This document shows positions 27,243 to 37,624 of a stretch of 49,291 bases of DNA, in pieces (position 1 is the stretch's first letter; each line of letters starts with the position of its first letter). Below the pieces are notes generated by a model that saw only the letters and a program-made list of their open reading frames with translations, had not been told where the DNA came from and made no database searches. The translations under genes were made by a program, and so were the position numbers. The DNA is from DAOPXV01 sp035352535. Lineage in GTDB: Bacteria > Muiribacteriota > UBA9980. Where the stretch lies: NCBI GenBank assembly GCA_964545075.1, contig CAZJFS010000009.1, forward strand, positions 1-49,291, read 5' to 3'.

Positions 27243-28616
27243 ATGAACTTTTTTGGTACAGACGGTATTCGAGGGGTCGCTAACGTTCATCCTCTGACGC
27301 CTGAATTCGCTATGAGAATAGCCATCGCGGCGTCCAGGATTTTAACTTGTGAAAATAAAAAACTTGTCGTAATAGGCGCAGATACTCGCCGTTCGTCGAA
27401 TATGCTTTCTTACGCGTCGGGCGCGGCTTTAATGTCGATGGGTTTTGAAGTTTTAAACCTTGACGTGATACCTACCGCGGGACTTTCATGGATCACGAAA
27501 AAGCTCGGGGCGGCCTTCGGCATAATGATATCGGCATCCCATAATCCTTTCTGGGACAACGGCATAAAGATCTTTTCAGGCGATGGATATAAGCTTTCGG
27601 AAGAAACCGAAATGAAGATTGAAAAAGAGCTTTTCAATGAAGGGGCCGAACGGCCCACGCATGATAAGATCGGATGCGTGGTAAGATCAAATTCATTCAT
27701 AGTCGATCCTGTTTCCGAATACGCCGAATATGTGGCGTCATTAATTGAAAAATCACACGCCACCGATGGAAAAAAGAAGATCAAGCTCGTCATAGACGGT
27801 GCTAACGGAGCGGCTTCTTATCTGGTCAAACGCATTTTTTCAGACAGGTTCAACGTCGTTTCCATGAACTGCCAACCGGACGGAGCGAACATAAATTTCA
27901 ACTGCGGCTCGACGCATCTTGAAAGCCTCGCGGCCAGAGTTAAAGAAGAACACGCCAATATAGGCATAGCTTTCGACGGAGATTCGGACCGGGCGCTTTT
28001 CGTTGACGAACATGGAAATATCGTCGACGGAGATTTTATAATGGCCATGCTCGCCGTTGATCTCAAGGAACGCGGAAAACTCAAAAACAACCTCATTGTC
28101 GGAACGGTCATGACAAATCTCGGTTTTATACACGCCATGAAAAATTTAAATATCGAATTTTTATGCACCGCGGTCGGGGACAGGAACGTTCTGAATGAAA
28201 TGATCAAAAAAGGCGGCATAATAGGCGGCGAACAATCCGGCCACATAATAATGCTCGAAGAAAATCACACGGGCGACGGCCTTATCACCGCCGTTCATGT
28301 TTTAAATCTTATGAAACGCACCGATAAAAAACTGTCAGAACTTTCAAAAGTCATGAAAAAATATCCGCAGGTACTTATAAATATCCAGGTTCTTGGCGAC
28401 AAGAACGCCTACAAGAAAAATGAAAAAATAAATTGCGCCATAACCGAAGCAGAAGAAAAATTTAAAAACCGCGGCAGGGTTTTAATAAGAACTTCAGGCA
28501 CGGAAAATATCGTTCGCGTCATGATAGAAGGCGAAGATAAAAAAGAAATAAGCGAATCGGCTGAAAAGATCGCCCGCGTCATCAGGGAAAACTGTCAGGA
28601 AAACAGTATAAATTAA
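27243..28616 (+). CDS. glmM: Phosphoglucosamine mutase (GlmM-like phosphohexomutase)
   Basis: 457 residues, close to the 445-460 usual for GlmM. It interconverts glucosamine-6-P and glucosamine-1-P for peptidoglycan and LPS precursor synthesis. The N-terminal FGTDGIRG is typical of GlmM. The phosphoserine loop ISASHNP puts the catalytic Ser at 99. The Mg loop DGDSDR, the sugar-binding GGEQSGH and the C-terminal phosphate loop RTSGTEN are all present. A relative with broader phosphomannomutase/phosphoglucomutase activity is possible. It heads a probable operon with the following TPR protein and dnaE. Confidence 0.9.
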   Translation: MNFFGTDGIRGVANVHPLTPEFAMRIAIAASRILTCENKKLVVIGADTRRSSNMLSYASGAALMSMGFEVLNLDVIPTAGLSWITKKLGAAFGIMISASHNPFWDNGIKIFSGDGYKLSEETEMKIEKELFNEGAERPTHDKIGCVVRSNSFIVDPVSEYAEYVASLIEKSHATDGKKKIKLVIDGANGAASYLVKRIFSDRFNVVSMNCQPDGANINFNCGSTHLESLAARVKEEHANIGIAFDGDSDRALFVDEHGNIVDGDFIMAMLAVDLKERGKLKNNLIVGTVMTNLGFIHAMKNLNIEFLCTAVGDRNVLNEMIKKGGIIGGEQSGHIIMLEENHTGDGLITAVHVLNLMKRTDKKLSELSKVMKKYPQVLINIQVLGDKNAYKKNEKINCAITEAEEKFKNRGRVLIRTSGTENIVRVMIEGEDKKEISESAEKIARVIRENCQENSIN

Positions 28617-28635
28617 ACTCAAAAGGCGTAAAATT

Positions 28636-30081
28636 TTGAATTCGAAACTATTGTTAAAAATATCGATAATAATAAATTTGACGCTTATTTTAAGCGCGTT
28701 TTCACCATGCCCGCCGGTAATCGCGGCAACCGATGAAATGCAGCTGATGTTCTCCGAGAACATCAAGGAACATTTCTTTCTGGGCGATGAGCTTTTTCAA
28801 AAAAAAGACTATACAGGCGCTCTCATAGAATATGCAAATATAAGAAATATAGACCCGGCTTATATCGAAGGTTATTTTTATCCGGCGAAATGTTATTTTC
28901 AACTTGGAAAATATCTTGAATCCGGGTATTTTGCCGCCTATACGCTGCATCTCGACCCCGCGAACGAGGACGCGAAGAAGCTTCTTTCCGATGTAAAAGA
29001 AAAAGCGCCGGGAACCGATTTCAAGGACGACGCCCTTATATATGTCCTGGGATCGGGAGAAAACCTGGAAAAAGCGGTTTTCAGGGTTTACGGCTCTTCT
29101 TTATACATTAAAGGCGTAATTGAACAGAACGGCGGAAAAAAAGAGTTTAAGCAGGGCGATAAAATAGTTCTTCCGCTTGATTTTTCAATAGTAGAAGGCA
29201 TTAAAAAACTCAAAAAATTCGACGGAACCACTTTGCAATATGATCTCGAAACTCTTAAGGAATCGCTGATCGAACAGAAAGAAAGAAATCTCGGCGAAGA
29301 CGCCGAAGGATATTTCAAGATTTCGGACGAATATTTAAAAATAAACCGCGTCACAAAAGCGCTCATGGCTTATGAAATGGCCTGCTACCTGGATTCAAAG
29401 TATATCCAGAAACCGAACCAGGAGCTGATATCGAAGGCGTCCGAAGAAACGAAAAAATTCATTGAAAAAAATAAGGACAACGCAAACGCTTATTTTTACA
29501 TTGCATTCCTTCAGTTCATACAGGGAAATTACACCGAAGCGCTTTCAAATTTTTCGTTTTCGATCTCTTACGGAATTAAGGCCGAATATCTGAGCCGTTC
29601 CTTTAAATACACGACTCTCTGCAAAAAAAACATAAAAGAAGCGGAAGCTAAAAGAATCGAAAAAGACGCGCTTTTAAAAGCGAGCGCCGACTCGTCGAGA
29701 TCCCAGGCGATGGTCGACGTAATGAAAAAAACCGCGCCGGCCGAAGAAGACACGAAAACCGAGTACAGCAGTAAAAAACCCGAACCGGTCGAAGAAACGG
29801 CGGAAGTTAAACCTGAAACGAAACCAGTTGAATCCGAAGTCGATATCTCTGCCATGACTAAAGAACAAAAGATATATTACTGCTATCAGCAAAGAAAAAA
29901 GATAGAGGAAGCCGTATCGAAATATAACGAAAACAACATAATTGAAATGAACATGGAAACCTATTCCCTTCAGCGCCTTCGCGAAAACAACATTTTGAAG
30001 GAAGATCCAAAATGCCCGGAAGGCGGAGAACTTAAAATGAACCATAACGGTTATATCGAATGTTCCGTTCACGGGCTTTGA
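28636..30081 (+). CDS. Exported TPR protein with CPxG...CSVH tail
   Basis: 481 residues from a TTG start (AAAAGGCG upstream). Residues 1-31 form a signal peptide ending VIAA. TPR repeats occupy about 40-110, and helical repeats reappear at 220-330. A Glu/Pro/Ala-rich linker (about 345-405) follows. The last 80 residues resemble a pseudopilin-type C-terminus, ending in Cys460-Pro-Glu-Gly ... Cys476-Ser-Val-His479. The same tail ends the unrelated protein encoded at 38495-39862. Such a motif could bind a metal or form a disulfide. Function is unknown; the neighbours are housekeeping genes. Confidence 0.7.
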   Translation: MNSKLLLKISIIINLTLILSAFSPCPPVIAATDEMQLMFSENIKEHFFLGDELFQKKDYTGALIEYANIRNIDPAYIEGYFYPAKCYFQLGKYLESGYFAAYTLHLDPANEDAKKLLSDVKEKAPGTDFKDDALIYVLGSGENLEKAVFRVYGSSLYIKGVIEQNGGKKEFKQGDKIVLPLDFSIVEGIKKLKKFDGTTLQYDLETLKESLIEQKERNLGEDAEGYFKISDEYLKINRVTKALMAYEMACYLDSKYIQKPNQELISKASEETKKFIEKNKDNANAYFYIAFLQFIQGNYTEALSNFSFSISYGIKAEYLSRSFKYTTLCKKNIKEAEAKRIEKDALLKASADSSRSQAMVDVMKKTAPAEEDTKTEYSSKKPEPVEETAEVKPETKPVESEVDISAMTKEQKIYYCYQQRKKIEEAVSKYNENNIIEMNMETYSLQRLRENNILKEDPKCPEGGELKMNHNGYIECSVHGL

Positions 30082-30115
30082 TATACCGGCCGAAAGGATT
30101 TATCGGAGAACCGAC

Positions 30116-33100
30116 ATGATCGATCAGGCTGCGCCATCCTACGTTCCGTTGAAATGCCAGACGCATTACAGCATATTGCGTTCGACCGTAAAGGTCGAAG
30201 CTCTAATCTCACATGCCCTGAAAACCAACCATCATTTCCTTGGAATATGCGATCTAAATACGCTTTCAGGTTTTCATGAATTTTACCGTCTCGCCAGATC
30301 CGGCGGAATTAAACCCATTATAGGCGCGACGATAGACGTTTTCGACCCGCCGCCGCCGGGAATAAACATGCAAAATAGCGTAAATCACAGAATCTCGCTT
30401 TTATGCAAAAATTATAAAGGGCTTTTGAATTTATTCAAGATATTGAATATGGGCCATACGAGAGTAAATGGCAAAGATCAGCAGGGCCGCGTAAAATTCC
30501 ATGATCGTTTTTTCGTTACAAGCCGGGAAATATTCGAATATAATGAAAACTTAATATGCCTCGTCCCCAACTTATCGTCCTTCATATACAGGCTTTCGAC
30601 TATGAAGGCCGGCATATGGAGCGACGCGCTGCTTTCGGATTATATGGCGGCTTTCGGGCCGGACAGGCTGTATCTTGAAATATGGAAGGACATGATCCCC
30701 CGCGAGGATGAAGCGAACCTTATGCTTTTGGAGCTCTCCAAAAAGCGGAACGTCAGAATAACGGCCGCCACCAACTGCCAGTATCTTTCAAAAGACGAAC
30801 ACGACAATAGTTTCGCCGCTATCTACGCTTTCAGGAACAACCTCGGATTTTCCGACGCTCAGATAAAAGTCGCGGGGACGGGGCATTTTCACTTCAAAAA
30901 TTCGGACGAAATGTCAAAACTTTTCTCGCACATAAAAGGCGCGCTCGAGACCACCCGCGACATTGCTTTCGAGTGTAACGTGGAAATTCCGGAATCGGGT
31001 CATAAAATGCCGCGTTTTAATGTTCCAGAAGGTTTTTCCGAGGACGATTACCTGGCGTTTCAGACGCGCGAGGCGCTTTCCAATTTAAAGCCCGAAAACG
31101 CCGGAGTATATTCGGAGCGGCTCCAATACGAACTTGAAATTATTAAAAAGCTAAATTTTTCAGGATATTTTCTGATCGTCGCCGACATAATCGATCATGC
31201 CAGATCGTCGAACGTGCCGATAGGCCCGGGCCGCGGATCGGCATGTTCGAGCCTCGTCTGTTACCTTTTAAAAATAACGCAGATCGATCCCGTCAAGAAC
31301 AAGCTCATGTTCGAGCGGTTCATGAATCCCGACAGGGTTAAAATGCCTGATATAGACGTCGATTTTGCTTCATCCGGAAGATACAAGATAATCGAATATT
31401 TAAGCTTAAAATACGGTCGCAATAACGTCGCCCAGATAATAACGTTCAACCACTTCAAACACAAGGCTTTGATGGGCGCTCTCTTAAAAATACTCGGAAC
31501 GCCTGAAAAATCAATAAAAATCATGTCCGTCACGTTAGACAACGTCCTGCGCGAAAATTCCGCGATAACCTTTCAGGATTTTTTCACGCGCCTTCCTAAA
31601 GAGGTAAAAACCGACGCCACTCTCTCAAAATTCTGCGATATAGCCGCGCCGCTTCTGAACAATATACGTCAGACATCGATACACGCCGGCGGCATCGTGG
31701 TTTCGCCGCTAGCTCTCGACCGCAACCTTCCGCTTCACACGCCGAACGACGAAGTGAACGTAGCCGCGCTCGATATGAACGCGCTCGAATCGATGGGCTA
31801 CTTAAAAATAGACCTTCTAGGCATCAACGCGCTCGAAAAGATAGAAGAGGTAAAGATTCTGGTTAAAAAGACCAGAGGCATTGACATAAATATCGACGAA
31901 CTCAGGGAAAATGATAAAAAAACCTTCGAACTTATAAGTTCGGGCGAAACTTACGGGATATTCCAGCTCGAAACTAATATGTTCAGAAGATATCTTCCGC
32001 GGCTTAAGGTTTCGAACATTGACGAACTCGCGGCGGCGCTCGCCCTGATCCGCCCCGGCCCCATAAAAGGCATGGTCATCGATCAATACATAATGCGAAA
32101 GGGCGGCGCGAAATTTTCCTACGCTATCCCTCAAATGAAGGACATACTCGAAGACACATATGGACTGATGATCTATCAGGAACAGATCATGATGATAGCG
32201 ACCTCCATATTCGGCTACACATTTTCCGAAGCGGACGTTTTGCGCGACATAATGTCGAAAAAAAGGGTCGAGAGAATGTACGACGAAAAGATAGTTTTCA
32301 TGAAACGCGCGGCGAAAAAAAAGATCGACGAAAAGACGGCTATCGAAGTATTTTCATTGATATCAAAATTCGGCGAATATGGCTTTAATAAAGCCCATTC
32401 AGTGGCCTATTCCAGGATCGCCTATATAATGGCTTATCTGATGGCAAATTTTACCCTCGAATACATGGTCGCTCTTTTAAACAGCGATATAAAAAGCTCC
32501 GGCCCCGAACTCAATATGAAAATAAACTTCCTGCGAAAAAGAAAGATACCGGTTTTTAATATCGACGTGAATCATTCAGCTCTTTATTATTGCATTGAAA
32601 AGGCCGGCGACGCTGAAGGCATCCGGACCGGTTTTCTTGTCATCGGCGGGTTATCCAACGTTTCGGTAGGCGAGATAGTTTCAGAGCGGACTAAGAACGG
32701 CCCATATCTTGGAATAGTTGACTTCGCTCAAAGGCTCGTGTCGGTCTCATCGAGGCTTAAAATAAATGAAATGGAGTCGCTCGTAAGGGCGGGCGCTTTT
32801 GAATCCATCTCCGAAGGCCGCACCAAGGAACGCATGATATCTGATATCCGCGATATGATATTCAACAAAAGGCGCGTAAACAAATTTGAAAAAAATGAAG
32901 CGGCCGGTCAGACAAGCTTTTTAAAACCATCCGACGAATTTACGGCGGATGTCCAGTCCGGCGGCAGGTTCATACCTTCGGAGAGTCAGTCACAGGCCTT
33001 TGAACAATTAAATTTTCAAAAGGATATTTTCATGCACCTCGCCGTCGCCCCCGTAAAATCGTTCTCGTCGGGCGCAAAGGACGCCGAGCGCGGCGAATCA

Positions 33101-33598
33101 TCCGTTTACGGCCAGATCACGGATTTCAATCCCGCGGTCATGGAAATGACGCTTTCCGATCCATACGAGCCTTCGGCCTCGATTTTAAAGATTTATATCC
33201 CTGAAAAACTGGCGGCGAAGGTTGGAAAACTTTCAAAGGGCGACGTGGTCTTCGTCGATTATTCGGCGGAGGACAATAAATTTCCGATAGGCGAAAACAA
33301 TTTTAACGCGGCTTGTAATAAGATCCTGGTAGCCGGAGATATTATTTCTTATCGTGAAGCCAAGCTTGATTTTAAAGTATATATAAAAATAAACGACGCC
33401 GAGGTCGATCCTGCGGTTTTCCCGCAAATAAAACATTTAACGGACCTTCATGCCGGCGATCTTCCGCTTTTTATAAAAGCCGGTTCTTTTTTGATAGCCA
33501 CTAATAAAAAGGTTGATTTTTCCGAAAAATTTATCAGAGATATAAATTCTATAGATAAGATCGCGGGCAAAGTTGAAATTTATATTCACTATAAATAA
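30116..33598 (+). CDS. dnaE: DNA polymerase III alpha subunit (DnaE)
   Basis: 1160 residues, normal for DnaE. The C-family polymerase core is clear: IGPGRGSACSSLVCYLL, the catalytic PDIDVDF (Asp412/414/416 region), YLKIDLLG with the third catalytic Asp566, LIRPGPIKGM, IYQEQIMMIA and FNKAHSVAYS. A helix-hairpin-helix region and an OB-fold follow (about 1000-1080). The N-terminal PHP domain has lost its metal ligands: the usual HxH is KxQ (13/15) and the usual DH is Asp46-Leu47, so it cannot proofread. It elongates chromosomal DNA in the replisome, or is a second DnaE if another copy exists elsewhere. The start ATG follows CGGAGA. Confidence 0.93.
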   Translation: MIDQAAPSYVPLKCQTHYSILRSTVKVEALISHALKTNHHFLGICDLNTLSGFHEFYRLARSGGIKPIIGATIDVFDPPPPGINMQNSVNHRISLLCKNYKGLLNLFKILNMGHTRVNGKDQQGRVKFHDRFFVTSREIFEYNENLICLVPNLSSFIYRLSTMKAGIWSDALLSDYMAAFGPDRLYLEIWKDMIPREDEANLMLLELSKKRNVRITAATNCQYLSKDEHDNSFAAIYAFRNNLGFSDAQIKVAGTGHFHFKNSDEMSKLFSHIKGALETTRDIAFECNVEIPESGHKMPRFNVPEGFSEDDYLAFQTREALSNLKPENAGVYSERLQYELEIIKKLNFSGYFLIVADIIDHARSSNVPIGPGRGSACSSLVCYLLKITQIDPVKNKLMFERFMNPDRVKMPDIDVDFASSGRYKIIEYLSLKYGRNNVAQIITFNHFKHKALMGALLKILGTPEKSIKIMSVTLDNVLRENSAITFQDFFTRLPKEVKTDATLSKFCDIAAPLLNNIRQTSIHAGGIVVSPLALDRNLPLHTPNDEVNVAALDMNALESMGYLKIDLLGINALEKIEEVKILVKKTRGIDINIDELRENDKKTFELISSGETYGIFQLETNMFRRYLPRLKVSNIDELAAALALIRPGPIKGMVIDQYIMRKGGAKFSYAIPQMKDILEDTYGLMIYQEQIMMIATSIFGYTFSEADVLRDIMSKKRVERMYDEKIVFMKRAAKKKIDEKTAIEVFSLISKFGEYGFNKAHSVAYSRIAYIMAYLMANFTLEYMVALLNSDIKSSGPELNMKINFLRKRKIPVFNIDVNHSALYYCIEKAGDAEGIRTGFLVIGGLSNVSVGEIVSERTKNGPYLGIVDFAQRLVSVSSRLKINEMESLVRAGAFESISEGRTKERMISDIRDMIFNKRRVNKFEKNEAAGQTSFLKPSDEFTADVQSGGRFIPSESQSQAFEQLNFQKDIFMHLAVAPVKSFSSGAKDAERGESSVYGQITDFNPAVMEMTLSDPYEPSASILKIYIPEKLAAKVGKLSKGDVVFVDYSAEDNKFPIGENNFNAACNKILVAGDIISYREAKLDFKVYIKINDAEVDPAVFPQIKHLTDLHAGDLPLFIKAGSFLIATNKKVDFSEKFIRDINSIDKIAGKVEIYIHYK

Positions 33599-33636
33599 AA
33601 TTATCATTTAATGGACCGCTTGAAAGGAAATATAAA

Positions 33637-35622
33637 TTGTTATCTTTTTTTAAAAAATTTCTCAGAATGAGAAACGTTCCTAAATCGCCGACCAGTCTGG
33701 CTATACTTCTATGTTACGATTCTTATTTCGGACCGCACGTAAAGGAAGATATAAATAAATTCCTCATACCTATAATCGAACATATAGGCCGGAACCCGAA
33801 AATGAAACTAAACATGAAAATTCCAGGCGTGACGCTTTCGGCGATGCTGTGGTACAACTATAAATTCGTCGAAAAACTCGTTTCGATGGAGACCGAAGGA
33901 AAACTTGAATTCCTCGGCACGGCTTTTTCAAACCCGGTACTGCCGCTTCTCGATAAACAGATAGTTTCCGAACAAGTCGTCAAGCAAAGGGAATACATCA
34001 AACTGATATTCGATACGTTTCCACGCGGATTCTCTTTTCCATACGACAGTTTTTCAAAGGAAATACTGCCGCTTCTGCATGAACACGACTATAAATATTT
34101 TATCTGCGAGGACGCTTATTTCGATGCTGCCGCCGTCAAAAGCCTTTCCGATTGCATAAATAAGCGCGTTAAGATAAGCGACGCGGCAATTTCCAAATTG
34201 ATATTCGCCCCGCGCAAACTCATATACGAAAGCAGCGATTTTACCGTTTTTACCGAATTCACCGAGTTCTCGACGATGCTGAAAAAAACCATCCGCGACG
34301 GTTCGGAAAAGGCGTTCTATAAATTTCTCGAGGAGTCTCTCGATATATTTCACCTGTTCGACAGGTCTTCTCTTATAACCCTCAAAATCGACGTTTTCTC
34401 CATATTTGAAATATGCCATAACGAACATATAGATTCGGCAAAAGCCGTTAAGGTGCTTATAAATTTCCTCGATTTCATATCCGAATGCGAGCATATCAGC
34501 ATAAACCTCTATGAAAAATGGTATTCGGAAAGAAGCCAGATGCTCTATGAAAACAAGAACCAGATCATCTGTTCCTCTGATTTCAGACGTTACTCAACGT
34601 ATGAATACCCGGACCTGCTCGAAAAATTTTCATCGATACCGGGCTCGAACGAGAAGATGGAAGCGCTTAAAAATTTCATGACGAAGGTCCAAAGCTTCCA
34701 GAGGGTTTTTTCAACTCTTTTAAGGACCGAACGCGAAAAAATAGCGTATAACCCGATGATAGAATTGTCGAAGGTAATAGGACTTTTTTATCAATATTCC
34801 TTCGGCGCCCCCGACGAGGCCGGAAAACTCCGGCAGTGCCATAATAATTTCAACCGGCCCGGCGCTCATCTCGGATATATAAACGAAATGCGCTTAAAAA
34901 CCAAGGGCGTTTATGTTTCAGATATCAACGGCGATAAGAAGGACGAGATAATATTCGTAAACGATAGAATATTCGTACTTATGAATGAACGCGGCGAGAT
35001 GGAAAGCTTCATAAACCTCGCAACCGGCGCGGAGGCTATAAGTTCGATACCGGCCTGCGCCGATTATTCAAGAAAAGCGTCAATTCCCGATCAGTTATGC
35101 TGCGCCGATTACTACCGCGTGGCGGGACAGGAAGGCCCCGCCGCGAGAATAAAATACGATTACAGGCCGTCGCAGTCCATACTCGTAGGCGCTCAATTCT
35201 TAATGTCGGACCATAAGCTGAAGATCGTCAAAAGCGCTTCTTTATATAACAATACCTTCGTTCTGCGCTATAATATAAAAAACACCGGCATCTACGATAT
35301 CTCATTCGATCTGATATCCAAATTCGCGTTCGCGCCGGATTATCTGTCCGTCATAAAATATGGAAAGCCGGTGCTCGGATTTTTCACCGACGACCGCGCG
35401 CTCGAGGCTGAAAAGAGTTATGAAATAGGAAGTTCGGGCATAGGCGTCGTCAACAGGCTTAACAACAGTTATATTTACATGACGGGCGCGCGGGTGTTTC
35501 CTCAGACGGCGAACACTTCGGTGCTTTTTCATTCGTTCGGCATAGAGCTTACCTACCCGTTGCAGATGAGGCCTGACGAAGAATGCAATTTTATCCTGAA
35601 TATAGTTTTTAACGCTCACTGA
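33637..35622 (+). CDS. GH57-like protein lacking the catalytic residues (pseudoenzyme)
   Basis: 661 residues from TTG 33637 (GAAAGGAAA upstream; an ATG at 33667 is possible). The N-terminal 300 residues follow the GH57 4-alpha-glucanotransferase/amylase plan: a first strand LAILLCYD, EFLGTAFSNPVLPLLDKQ where active enzymes have a G-Y-x-E-P-V/I-L pattern, then RGFSFPYDSFSKEILPLL where the nucleophile motif (L-x-E-R-V-W-x-P) belongs. The HQP motif is CYDSYFGP, the nucleophile Glu is Tyr, and the acid/base DDGEKFG is missing. The C-terminal half keeps the beta-sandwich-like VYVSDINGDKKDEIIFVNDRI. A binding or structural role is more likely than hydrolysis. It overlaps rqcH by 14 bp, tail to tail. 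Confidence 0.6.
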   Translation: MLSFFKKFLRMRNVPKSPTSLAILLCYDSYFGPHVKEDINKFLIPIIEHIGRNPKMKLNMKIPGVTLSAMLWYNYKFVEKLVSMETEGKLEFLGTAFSNPVLPLLDKQIVSEQVVKQREYIKLIFDTFPRGFSFPYDSFSKEILPLLHEHDYKYFICEDAYFDAAAVKSLSDCINKRVKISDAAISKLIFAPRKLIYESSDFTVFTEFTEFSTMLKKTIRDGSEKAFYKFLEESLDIFHLFDRSSLITLKIDVFSIFEICHNEHIDSAKAVKVLINFLDFISECEHISINLYEKWYSERSQMLYENKNQIICSSDFRRYSTYEYPDLLEKFSSIPGSNEKMEALKNFMTKVQSFQRVFSTLLRTEREKIAYNPMIELSKVIGLFYQYSFGAPDEAGKLRQCHNNFNRPGAHLGYINEMRLKTKGVYVSDINGDKKDEIIFVNDRIFVLMNERGEMESFINLATGAEAISSIPACADYSRKASIPDQLCCADYYRVAGQEGPAARIKYDYRPSQSILVGAQFLMSDHKLKIVKSASLYNNTFVLRYNIKNTGIYDISFDLISKFAFAPDYLSVIKYGKPVLGFFTDDRALEAEKSYEIGSSGIGVVNRLNNSYIYMTGARVFPQTANTSVLFHSFGIELTYPLQMRPDEECNFILNIVFNAH

Positions 35623-37532
35623 ACTTTTTTTCGAGCATGGATACGTCCACCAGAATGGTCGTTTCATTTATGAATGTGACCTTTCCGGCGACCCGTTTTA
35701 TCTTTTTAACGTACTTTCGCTTCGCGCACGAAACGAATATTTTAGTGGCGTTACGGCCTTCGGAGTAATGAGCGGCATATAGCGCCGCTTCGGCAAGCGC
35801 GGCTTCGACCGCGGAAACTTCGGCGTTCTTAGGCGCTTTCACTATGACCGACGAGCCGCGAAAATCCTTTACATGCAGCCAGTAATCTTCCGGCAGCGCG
35901 ACTTTTGAAAGTATATGGTCGTTTCCCGTATCGGATCTTCCGACATAGATCAAAAAGCCGTTCTCGCTTGTAAAAAGCCTGTAGTTTTTATTATTTTCAT
36001 GAACCTCGGGCTCCGTTTCATTTTTTTTCGTTTTCTTTTTATGCCCCGAGAACTGCGCCGTGAAAGTTTTAACGCTTCCGTCGAATTGAACGAGAAATTT
36101 CTTCTGATTCGACCTCTCGCTTATTAATTCAGGCACGATTTTTCTGACTGAACGCTCTATTTCGGGAATATTTTCATGCGAATTTTCATTCAAAAGCTTT
36201 ATGCATCCGTTTATTTCATTTACGATATTTTCATATCCCGCGACCGCTTTCCGGGCGCGGCGGAATTTCGCGCGAAGCTTCTTGTTCATTTTAAAGTGTT
36301 TCTGAGCGTTTACGGACGCGCTCAATTTCTTATCCACCGGGACCGGAACTCCGTAGACGTCTATACTGTCGCGGCCGACGGATGTTTTTTCGTTCGCGCC
36401 GGATGAAATATAAGAGATCAGAAGCTTTCCGTACTCCGAATGTTTCTCGAAATCCCTTGATATTTCAGCCTCGCCCCTGAACACGGAAAGTTTTTTCATG
36501 GCTATGTCGAGCAGGCGCAGAAGTTTTTGCTCCACGTAAAAAGCGGTTATCCCGATATTGTATCCGTTATAAAATTTGTAATAAGCCTCGTTCAGGCTGC
36601 CGTAAAAAACCGGTGGCCGGCTTTCCGCGGATCCGTCAGGCGCGTAAAAAGGATAGACGTATGGCTTGGGCGGCGCCGCCGNNNNNNNNNNNNNNNNNNN
36701 NNNNNNNNNNNNNNNNNNNNNNNNNNNNNNNNNNNNNNNNNNNNNNNNNNNNNNNNNNNNNNNNNNNNNNNNNNNNNNNNNGGCTCTTTATTTGAGTATA
36801 AATTCCTATATTATAATATTTAAATATTGGATATTCGTCTTTTTTAGATATCAGCGCGTCGAGCCCGGCCTTCGAGTCTACTGAAAACAATTCGGATACG
36901 GCCGTAAGATCTTCGGACGTCTTTATGAACCCGCAAAGCTTCGGCGACAAGCCAGTATAGGTTTTTATAAGCGCGGAAGAGGTTTCTCCGTTAACGTCTA
37001 TTTTCGGGTTTTGACGCGCTATGGTCCTTATGTCGGTCTTTTGGGGCGCCGATATATATTCGCAGAGATTTTCGGACGGATGGCAAAAACCTATGACGTC
37101 GTTATGCGAAAGAGCACCAGGCTTTCCGTCTCCCGAATAAATGAAGGCGTTGCTGTGCTTTCCCATAAACTCGAAAACTACGCCGTAGAACTTTTCTGAA
37201 AAAGCGTCCTTTTTCAAAAATTTCAAGACGAGTATGCGGTCGGCGTAAAGCGTTTCGATACCCGTGATCCTTGCGCCGCAGAGATATTTTTTCAGTATCA
37301 TCGAAAAATTTGAATTGAAGTTGAAAAGATTCATTCCCATATCGTTCGAATGGAAATAAACCGGAAAATTAGGATTTATCGAAATATATAATATCGAATT
37401 CGAATATTCATTTCTTAATATGAACGCGAATTCCTTTTCACGGTTCTCGGATATTTTATCGACCGTGCGTCCTATGATCTCACCGGACGATTCAAGGGTT
37501 AGAATTTTAAGGGAAAGCGCGTCAAAACTCAT
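35609..37532 (-). CDS. rqcH: RqcH/FbpA-type NFACT protein, interrupted by an assembly gap
   Basis: One gene on the reverse strand, split by 100 Ns. The first part (37532-36782) is NFACT-N; it has the Asp98-Arg99 pair (YADRIL), known to be needed for tRNA handling in RqcH. After the gap the frame resumes as AAPPKPYVYPFYAPDG and YGSLNEAYYKFY, then a coiled coil (about 36460-36100) and the NFACT-R domain (DYWLHVKDFRGSSVIV). Known reading sequence totals 1824 nt, a multiple of three, so the real gap must also be a multiple of three, not 100. In bacteria RqcH binds obstructed 50S subunits and adds C-terminal alanine tails to stalled chains. Adhesin (fibronectin-binding) labels for this family are older. 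Confidence 0.9.
36682..36781. other. Assembly gap (100 Ns)
   Basis: Exactly 100 unknown bases, a conventional placeholder length. It falls inside rqcH and breaks the frame artificially. The right-hand reverse-strand side begins in a GC-rich self-complementary 12-mer, GGCGGCGCCGCC (36669-36680), which may have stopped assembly. Confidence 0.98.
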
Positions 37533-37553
37533 AAATTATGGTCCTTATAAACG

Positions 37554-37593
37554 AAAATCGAAAAATCACCACTACGGGCGGCTTTTCGATTTT
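37554..37593 (-). terminator. AT-rich hairpin after the Cys-rich mini-gene
   Basis: AAAATCGAAAA (37554-37564) and TTTTCGATTTT (37583-37593), an 11-bp stem with an 18-nt loop. It lies between the stop of the 21-residue peptide gene (37625) and the rqcH start (37532), so it could separate the two transcripts on the reverse strand. Confidence 0.5.
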
Positions 37594-37624
37594 TTAAAAT
37601 TTTATCATTATCGATCGCGAACCG

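Noticed and set aside
36527..36884. Forward frames spanning the N gap
   Set aside because: They are produced by unknown bases without stops and lie opposite rqcH.
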